Assembly (NCBI GenBank): GCA_019690055.1
Contig: JADGGF010000007.1
Span: 1-28,528, forward strand
Source: Micromonosporaceae bacterium
GTDB lineage: Bacteria > Actinomycetota > Actinomycetes > Mycobacteriales > Micromonosporaceae
Length of the DNA stretch: 28,528 bases
Reading direction: 5' to 3'
Position numbers and translations under genes: made by a program. Shown here one piece after another: positions 23,561 to 28,528 of the stretch (position 1 is its first letter; each line of letters opens with the position of its first letter). The notes under the pieces are model-generated. The model was not told the origin of the DNA and did no database searches. It was given only the letters and a program-made list of their open reading frames with translations.

Positions 23561-25833
23561 CTCAGCCCGTTCACTCGCCGCAGAATGGCCTGCAAGGCGG
23601 CCCGGGTTTGCCGCAGCCGCCGAGCCAGGTCCGCATGCGCGGGACCCAGGTCTGGCTCAAGTTCCGTGATGCCATAGGAGAACAGCACGCCCCGCGCGTG
23701 CTCGATCACCTCGACCGCACGGGCCGGCGAGCTGTACATCAACTCGGCCGCAGCGGCGTCTGGTCCCAACCCGGCGACCCGGGCCAGATGCCGCTCCTGG
23801 TCGTGTCGGGCCAGATGCCAGGGGGCGACCTGCCGGAGAAGAGCAACCGCCTCGGCAAGCACAGCGCCGGCCCGCGACCACCGGCCGTCCCGCGCATAAA
23901 GGTCGGCCAGGCTGCGCGCAGCACGAACCCGTACCATCGGCGCGGCGGCTTGAATGGCCACGGCCTCCTCCAGAGCGGCCACCGCCTCCTGCCTGGCCGA
24001 GGCATCCGCCCCCGGCGCCTCCGCCAGGGCGTTGGCCAGACCGACAAGAAATGTCGCCCGCTGCGGACTGCCCGGGGCCGACGCCTCGACCGCCGTTCGG
24101 CTGAGCTCAACGGCTCGCCGCCACAACGCCGGGTCGCCGGTAGCGTGCGCGAGATAACGCACCGAGTTGCTCAGGTTGTGCCGGTGACCGGGCGGTGCCG
24201 CCCATGCGGGCAACAATTCCAGCGCAGCCTCGCCCTCGGCGACCGCCGCTTCAAGGTCGGCCAGATCGGCGCGAAGCAGGAAGCGCATCTGCAGGGTGGC
24301 GCCCAGGTTCGCCCGCAGGTTCGCGGCAGTGCGTGGCGCTGTCGGCACCGCGAGTACCGCGTGCGCGAGATCAATCGAGGCATTCAGATGTGACACATCG
24401 TCAGTCCGGAGGAACAGGACGTGCAGGAGTCCGCTCAAGTCCGCCATGATCGTCTTCCAGAGCGGACGGTTTGCCGGCACCAGACCAACGACCGCCCGCA
24501 ACAGCTCCACGCCACGTCGGGCGTAGGCAAGTTCGCCGGTGTGCTCGTAGCGCGCGAAGGCCAGCCCGGCGGCCGCCCCGTGGAGGAGCGGTACGTCCGG
24601 GTGCCCGTCTGGAATGACTGCGAGTACGTCCCGTAGCACCTCGGAGGCCTCATCGAGGTAGGCGAGGTCGCCCGTCCGCTGGGCCAGCTCCCGTAGCAGG
24701 TTCGCAAGATTGCAGGCCAGGCCCGCACTCGCCGCCGCAGTCGGACCGATCAGGGCCAGCGCCGCCCGACCATGCTCGATCCCCAGCCGCAGGTAGCTGT
24801 CATCGCCGAATATCGAGCAGGCGATACGGGCAACGACACAGACGTTGGCCTGGAAGCGCACCCGCTGCAGCGGATGTGATTCCTCCTGCACCGCCTGCAC
24901 GGCGAGAGCCAACGAGCGGCGCGCCAGGTCCGGCTCGGACAGCTCATCCGCCAGCTTGGCCAGCCCGACGGCCACATTCGACCGTACGCTCGCGGCAGAC
25001 ACATGGCCGGCCGGCATACTCGACAGCAGGTGCTCGCCCCGCTCGACGGCCTCCGTCAGCGCACCGACATCATCCGTCTCCTCGTGGTACCGCAGCAGGG
25101 CGGCGATCAGGTTGCCCTCAACGAGAACGCGATCGTCAGTACTCAACGATCCACCCATGTCGGCCGCCTGCCGGGCGGCCTGCAGTGCCTCCGTCATCAG
25201 CTCGGTGTCGCCGGTGGCATCGAACGCATCGAGCAATGTGATGCTGAGATTCGTGAGCAACCCGGCTGCATGCTGGGGATCACGGGGGCCGTCCTGCACG
25301 GCCGCGCGAGCGAGCCTGGTCGCCGCGTCGATCCACGCGGGATCAGAGCTTCGCGCATGATGCGCCCGGAGCACGATCGCGAGGTTGCCCGCGTAGACGA
25401 ACCGGTTGCGGTGGCCCGGGCCGCAGGCAGCCAGGCAGCATCGCAGCAGCAGTTCGGCGTGGACCAGCGCGGTCTCGTCACCCTCGGCACGCCACCGCCG
25501 CAGGTCCCCGTTGGCCTGGTCGAGCCAGATGTCGAGGCCGTCGTCGAGCACCTCGGTCGGGTCCGCGTCCTCCAGGAGTTCCGCAATCCAGCTCGGGGTT
25601 TCCTGAGAGTGCTGTAACTGGAGAGCCGCGGCCCACGTGAGCGCACTCTCCAGTGCCGGCATGTCCGGCTCCTCGCGGGCGTCAAAAACCCGCATATTCG
25701 CCCCGGCCAGCGCCACCAGAGTTGACGCGTCGCAGGGATCGGCGAGCGCGGGCCGACCCATACCCACTGCTTGGGCCGTCAGCTCCGCAGCCGCCTGGGC
25801 CAGCAGGTCGGGATCAGACGAGTGGTCAGCCAC
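23557..25833 (-). CDS. Second TPR-repeat protein, CHAT-associated type without CHAT
   Basis: This 758-residue helical-repeat protein has degenerate TPRs: TELMTEALQAARQAADMG, AYLDEASEVLRDVLAVIPDG, AYARRGVELLRAVVGLVPAN, ADLEAAVAEGEAALELLPAW. Its last 90 residues match the linker at the end of the TPR protein at 18355-20868: RHDQERHLARVAGLGPDAAA, ARAVEVIEHARGVLFSYGIT and LGPAHADLARRLRQTRAAL, followed by a short tail and a stop. Like that protein it ends where CHAT should begin. The GTG start at 25833 lies six bases after TAACCT (25845-25840), a leaderless promoter pattern. It is less conserved in repeat spacing than the first TPR protein, so the two are paralogues rather than a recent duplication. 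Confidence 0.82.
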   Translation of the reverse strand: MADHSSDPDLLAQAAAELTAQAVGMGRPALADPCDASTLVALAGANMRVFDAREEPDMPALESALTWAAALQLQHSQETPSWIAELLEDADPTEVLDDGLDIWLDQANGDLRRWRAEGDETALVHAELLLRCCLAACGPGHRNRFVYAGNLAIVLRAHHARSSDPAWIDAATRLARAAVQDGPRDPQHAAGLLTNLSITLLDAFDATGDTELMTEALQAARQAADMGGSLSTDDRVLVEGNLIAALLRYHEETDDVGALTEAVERGEHLLSSMPAGHVSAASVRSNVAVGLAKLADELSEPDLARRSLALAVQAVQEESHPLQRVRFQANVCVVARIACSIFGDDSYLRLGIEHGRAALALIGPTAAASAGLACNLANLLRELAQRTGDLAYLDEASEVLRDVLAVIPDGHPDVPLLHGAAAGLAFARYEHTGELAYARRGVELLRAVVGLVPANRPLWKTIMADLSGLLHVLFLRTDDVSHLNASIDLAHAVLAVPTAPRTAANLRANLGATLQMRFLLRADLADLEAAVAEGEAALELLPAWAAPPGHRHNLSNSVRYLAHATGDPALWRRAVELSRTAVEASAPGSPQRATFLVGLANALAEAPGADASARQEAVAALEEAVAIQAAAPMVRVRAARSLADLYARDGRWSRAGAVLAEAVALLRQVAPWHLARHDQERHLARVAGLGPDAAAAELMYSSPARAVEVIEHARGVLFSYGITELEPDLGPAHADLARRLRQTRAALQAILRRVNGLS

Positions 25834-26053
25834 GCTCTGAGGTTATGACCCCTCAGGTGACAGCGCGCCACCGCTTGGTCGAGGATCATAGGCACGACGA
25901 ACACGATCGAACACTATCAATGCTAGGCCGCACCGGGCGGTCGCCCACCTCCTCGGCGGGCGCGCCGGTTTACATCCTCAGATAATTCTCATTTCTGCTC
26001 TGGGACTTCCGACGTCCTGGCGGACCAGGTCGCGGCAGTGCTCCGCACAGCAC

Positions 26054-26644
26054 CTACGCAGTGAGCTGACCGATGCCGTCGACGAGCAGCCAGACGCCGA
26101 AGATGGCGAACAGGGCCGCGGCACCATAACGGATGATCCTCTCGGGAAGGTTGCGGCCGAGCCAGCGGCCGACCAGGATGGCCAACGCGTCGGCGGCCAC
26201 CATGCCGACCGTCGAACCGATCCAGGTGCCGAGCCAGCCGTGCTGGGTGGCCAGCGTGATGGTGGCGAGCATGGTCTTGTCGCCGAGCTCGGCGAGGAAG
26301 AACGCGCCGCCCACGGCCCACACGGCCGACTTGCCACTTCGGTCGGCCTTGGCCTTCTCCTCGTCGCTGAGGCTGTCCCCCCGTAGAGTCCAGCCAGCGA
26401 AACCGAAGAACGCCAGTCCGGCGGCGAGCGCGATCCAGCCGGTCGGCAGGGCAGCGCCGAGCCCGTACCCGACCGCCACCGAGATCAGGTGCACGACCGC
26501 GGTGGCGATGGTGATCCCGGTCAGCACGGCGGTCGCCCGATACCTGGTGGCGAAGGTCAATGCCATGAGCTGCGACTTGTCGCCCAGCTCGGCCACGAAG
26601 ATCACGGCGAAGCTGACCGCCAGCGCCACGAGAAAGCCTTCCAC
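26054..26644 (-). CDS. GDT1/UPF0016 (TMEM165-like) manganese exporter
   Basis: This 196-residue membrane protein has six to seven helices and the two signature motifs of the family, ELGDKS at 19-24 and ELGDKT at 119-124, one in each half of an inverted-repeat fold. The acidic residues form the metal path. Members export Mn2+ (and transport Ca2+ in eukaryotes) in exchange for protons. The start is the GTG at 26644 (VEGFLVALAVSF) with GGGGAGGA just upstream; a longer frame from 26704 would add 20 polar residues and run over the leader. The gene is preceded by a yybP-ykoY-type aptamer, which fits manganese-induced expression. A weak hairpin (GTGCT/AGCAC, 26038-26053) follows the stop. Confidence 0.92.
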   Translation of the reverse strand: MEGFLVALAVSFAVIFVAELGDKSQLMALTFATRYRATAVLTGITIATAVVHLISVAVGYGLGAALPTGWIALAAGLAFFGFAGWTLRGDSLSDEEKAKADRSGKSAVWAVGGAFFLAELGDKTMLATITLATQHGWLGTWIGSTVGMVAADALAILVGRWLGRNLPERIIRYGAAALFAIFGVWLLVDGIGQLTA

Positions 26645-26684
26645 ACGTCCTCCCCGGACATCCGTGCCGGGCGATGGACGTGTG
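26642..26684 (-). promoter_or_regulatory. Hairpin sequestering the exporter start codon
   Basis: On the transcript, CACACGTCC (26684-26676) is a perfect complement of GGACGTGTG (26650-26642). The latter contains the end of the ribosome-binding site and the GTG start itself. An inner CCCGG/CCGGG pair tightens the loop. This is the natural OFF state of the riboswitch at 26713-26820. Confidence 0.6.
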
Positions 26685-26712
26685 CGACGACCTCGACCCG
26701 GCAAACCTGCCA

Positions 26713-26820
26713 GAGCCGAAGGTCTCGCTCACCTCGCCGAAGACGAGGCCGTGGGGCCGGGCCCGCGAGCGGACCAGCATGTCGACCACCACGCCGGGGA
26801 GCTACTCCCCTTCGCCGCCG
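26713..26820 (-). promoter_or_regulatory. yybP-ykoY-type manganese riboswitch
   Basis: The leader of the exporter gene carries the two conserved ends of this aptamer: AAGGGGAGTAGC at the 5' side (near 26813-26802) and GAGCGAGACCTTCG at the 3' side (near 26730-26717). CGAAGG (26814-26809) and CCTTCG (26722-26717) pair to close the P1 helix. The class binds Mn2+ and turns on Mn exporters. A TAACCT -10 box at 26829-26824 would start transcription just upstream. The downstream hairpin over the start codon suggests control at translation. Confidence 0.8.
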
Positions 26821-26915
26821 CAAAGGTTATCCCACGGCGGCGCGGTGTGGGCAACGCCGTGACCGGAGACACATCAGGTTCCGGGTGGCGCGGCGGCCCA
26901 CGGCGGCGCGGCAGC

Positions 26916-27941
26916 TTACGGTCCGTCCGAACGGCGACCGCAGCAGCCGGCCGGGCAGGTGTCCCACACGGGGAGGGTGCCGAGCCGGGCCCGCGGGACG
27001 GACGGATCGAGACGTTCGCGGATGAGGTCGCGGATCATGGCCACGAACCGGGGATCGGTGCCGGGGGTCGCGGCCCGGACGTACCGCAGCCCGAGGTCGC
27101 GGGCCGTCTGTGCCGCCTCGGTATCGAGGTCCCACACCACCTCGAGATGGTCGGAGATGAAACCGATCGGGCTGACCACCACGCCCTGCACACCGGCCGC
27201 CGGCAGCGTGGCGAGATGGTCGTTGATGTCCGGCTCCAGCCACGGCACGTGCGGCGGGCCCGAGCGGGACTGCCACACCAGGTCCCAGGTCAGCCCCGGA
27301 GCGGCGGCCTCCGCCACCAGCGACGCCGTCTCGCGCAGCATCGCCGTGTACCGGCCGCCCTCCGGCCCGCTCTTCTGCTCCATGGTCAGCGGCACGGAGT
27401 GGGCGGTGAAGACGAGCCGGACGTGCTCCACATCGGACAGTTGCGCCAGCGCTGACCGTACGGCCTCGGCATGAGGCTCGATGTAACCCGGGTGGTCGTG
27501 GTAGTGCCGAATCTTGTCGATCTCCGGGGCGCCGGGGCCGACCTCGGCTCGCGCCGCCGCGATGTCGTCCAGGTACTGACCGCAGGAGGAGTAAGAGCCG
27601 AACGGGCTGGTGACGAAGGCCAACGCCCGGCGCACACCGTCGTCGCGCATCTGACGCAGAGTGTCGGCGAGCATCGGGTGCCAGTTCCGGTTGCCCCAGT
27701 ACAGCGGGAGCGTGATCCCCGCCTCATCCAGTACCGGCCGCAACGCCGCCAGCAGCTGGCGGCACTGGCCGTTGATGGGCGAGACCCCGCCGAAGTGCTG
27801 GTAATGCTCGGCCACGGCGGCCAGCCGGTTCTCGGGGATGTTGCGCCCGCGGGCCACGTTGCGCAGGAACGGCATCACGTCGGCCGGCCCTTCCGGCCCC
27901 CCGAAAGAAACCAGGATCAATGCGTCGTACGCCGCGGTCAC
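26916..27941 (-). CDS. cpfC: Ferrochelatase (coproporphyrin ferrochelatase type)
   Basis: This enzyme inserts Fe2+ into (copro)porphyrin in haem synthesis; Actinobacteria use the coproporphyrin route. From the GTG at 27941 it has 341 residues, a normal size. Visible motifs are LVSFGGPEGP (10-19), HYQHFGGVSPING (47-58), SYSSCGQYLDD (117-126), FTAHSVPLT (178-186) with catalytic His181, WQSRSG (223-228) and SDHLEVVWDLD (263-273) with Glu267. The C-terminus DTCPAGCC plus Cys120 supplies four cysteines (120, 329, 333, 334), consistent with the [2Fe-2S] cluster of actinobacterial enzymes. GAGGAAG lies 7 nt before this GTG; a GTG nine codons upstream (27968) is an alternative start. It is divergent from the PH-domain genes, with 43 bp between start codons. 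Confidence 0.95.
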   Translation of the reverse strand: MTAAYDALILVSFGGPEGPADVMPFLRNVARGRNIPENRLAAVAEHYQHFGGVSPINGQCRQLLAALRPVLDEAGITLPLYWGNRNWHPMLADTLRQMRDDGVRRALAFVTSPFGSYSSCGQYLDDIAAARAEVGPGAPEIDKIRHYHDHPGYIEPHAEAVRSALAQLSDVEHVRLVFTAHSVPLTMEQKSGPEGGRYTAMLRETASLVAEAAAPGLTWDLVWQSRSGPPHVPWLEPDINDHLATLPAAGVQGVVVSPIGFISDHLEVVWDLDTEAAQTARDLGLRYVRAATPGTDPRFVAMIRDLIRERLDPSVPRARLGTLPVWDTCPAGCCGRRSDGP

Positions 27942-27984
27942 GACGACTTCCTCTCGCGGGCGAGCCACCCCCTACGCTAGGTGG

Positions 27985-28473
27985 GTGACCGTCTTCAGCA
28001 TCTGGCCGGACGACGTCGTCTGGCGACGCGTCTCTCCCCGACTGTACTGGCTCACGATCTTCCTCCGGGCAGTGTGGCTGGTCATACTCGGCATCGCCGC
28101 CGCCATCGGCTGGTACGTCTTCCAGGAGCCGCTCGCGCCCGTGATCGCCGGCGCGTTGGCCGGGCTGATGCTGATCCGGCTGGTGTTCGTGTTGCGGGGG
28201 ATCCGCTCCTGGGGCTACGCCGAGCGGGCCGACGACCTGCTTGTCCGGCACGGCCTGCTGATCCGCCGGCTATCGGTGGTCCCCTATGGACGGATGCAGT
28301 TCGTGGATGTCACTGCCGGACCGCTGGAGCGGCTCTTCGGTCTGGCCACGGTGCAACTGCACACCGCGGCCGCGGCCTCCGACGCGCGCATCCCGGGCCT
28401 CACCCCCGAGGAGGCGGCCCGGCTGCGCGACCGGCTGGCGGCGCTGGGCGAGGCGAGGGCGGCCGGGCTGTGA
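27985..28473 (+). CDS. Membrane PH-domain (bPH2, YdbS-like) protein
   Basis: This 162-residue protein has two hydrophobic helices (about 23-42 and 48-66, WLVILGIAAAIGWYVF and AGALAGLMLIRLVFVL), then a bacterial PH-like domain with DDLLVRHGLLIRRLSVVPYG, MQFVDVTAGPLERLFGLATV and a C-terminal helix LTPEEAARLRDRL. The start GTG is six bases after TACGCT, a leaderless pattern. YdbS/YdbT pairs are membrane proteins of poorly known role; in Bacillus they have been linked to resistance to certain antimicrobial peptides. The stop overlaps the next start as GTGA, so the two are coupled. Confidence 0.88.
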   Translation: MTVFSIWPDDVVWRRVSPRLYWLTIFLRAVWLVILGIAAAIGWYVFQEPLAPVIAGALAGLMLIRLVFVLRGIRSWGYAERADDLLVRHGLLIRRLSVVPYGRMQFVDVTAGPLERLFGLATVQLHTAAAASDARIPGLTPEEAARLRDRLAALGEARAAGL

Positions 28474-28528
28474 CCAGCGAGCCGACACCGGGCGGCCAGC
28501 CACCTCTTCCGCCCGCGGACCCGACATC
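28470..28528 (+). CDS. Start of second PH-domain (YdbT-like) gene, partial
   Basis: From the GTG at 28470, which overlaps the previous stop, 19 full codons are visible before the window ends: MTSEPTPGGQPPLPPADPT. The residues are a low-complexity, Pro-rich leader without domain information. Assignment to the YdbT-like partner rests only on the usual gene order of this pair. Confidence 0.5.
   Translation, partial: MTSEPTPGGQPPLPPADPT

Noticed and set aside
1..28528. CRISPR array or other short-repeat array
   Set aside because: No regularly spaced direct repeats were seen anywhere in the window.

Overview
The window is GC-rich DNA with strongly G/C-biased third codon positions, GTG starts, NarL/DesK two-component genes and a ferrochelatase ending in a cysteine cluster. 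This suggests a filamentous or sporulating actinomycete, perhaps Micromonosporaceae; the family is a guess. At least seven genes (starts at 9292, 12079, 14025, 15389, 22379, 25833 and 27985) have a TAnnnT box 6-8 nt before the start codon, the pattern of leaderless actinobacterial transcripts.

Layout. 1-2577 is degraded accessory DNA: the start of a hypothetical gene, an IS30-type transposase split by one missing base, a LysR remnant and about 700 bp without a confident gene. It ends at a tRNA-Lys(TTT). 2912-7584 is ordinary: a cation diffusion facilitator, then an ABC-2 exporter operon (ATPase, permease) with a DesK-type kinase and its NarL-type regulator, preceded by clustered half-sites that look like the regulator's operator. 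7690-10361 holds two broken genes, an HD-GYP/LuxR regulator with three lesions and a SAM methyltransferase with one. 10429-14541 is a patchwork: a small hypothetical gene, an ECF sigma fragment, an intact SDR/TetR divergent pair with a twofold operator, a stray copy of the 3' end of a glycosidase-like gene fused to a headless TetR gene, an SRPBCC protein and a frameshifted membrane-anchored protein.

14718-17129 pairs a lipoprotein with a divergent secreted trypsin-like protease. The whole mature lipoprotein aligns with the protease's own propeptide, so it may be a membrane-tethered, separately encoded propeptide (inhibitor, chaperone or anchor). 17333-18328 is a membrane-anchored GH18-like protein.

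18355-25833 is the most distinctive block: a TPR-repeat protein (+), a stand-alone CHAT peptidase (-), a SEFIR-domain protein with an unrecognised N-terminal domain (+) and a second TPR protein (-). Both TPR proteins stop at the equivalent point, where family members normally continue into CHAT. The set looks like a split TPR-CHAT/SEFIR system, plausibly for signalling or defence, perhaps rearranged by an inversion.

26054-28528 returns to core genes: a GDT1/UPF0016 metal exporter under a yybP-ykoY-type manganese riboswitch with a predicted start-codon-sequestering hairpin, ferrochelatase, and a pair of membrane PH-domain proteins, the second cut by the window edge. Several breaks are single-base, so true decay and sequencing error cannot be separated from the sequence alone.
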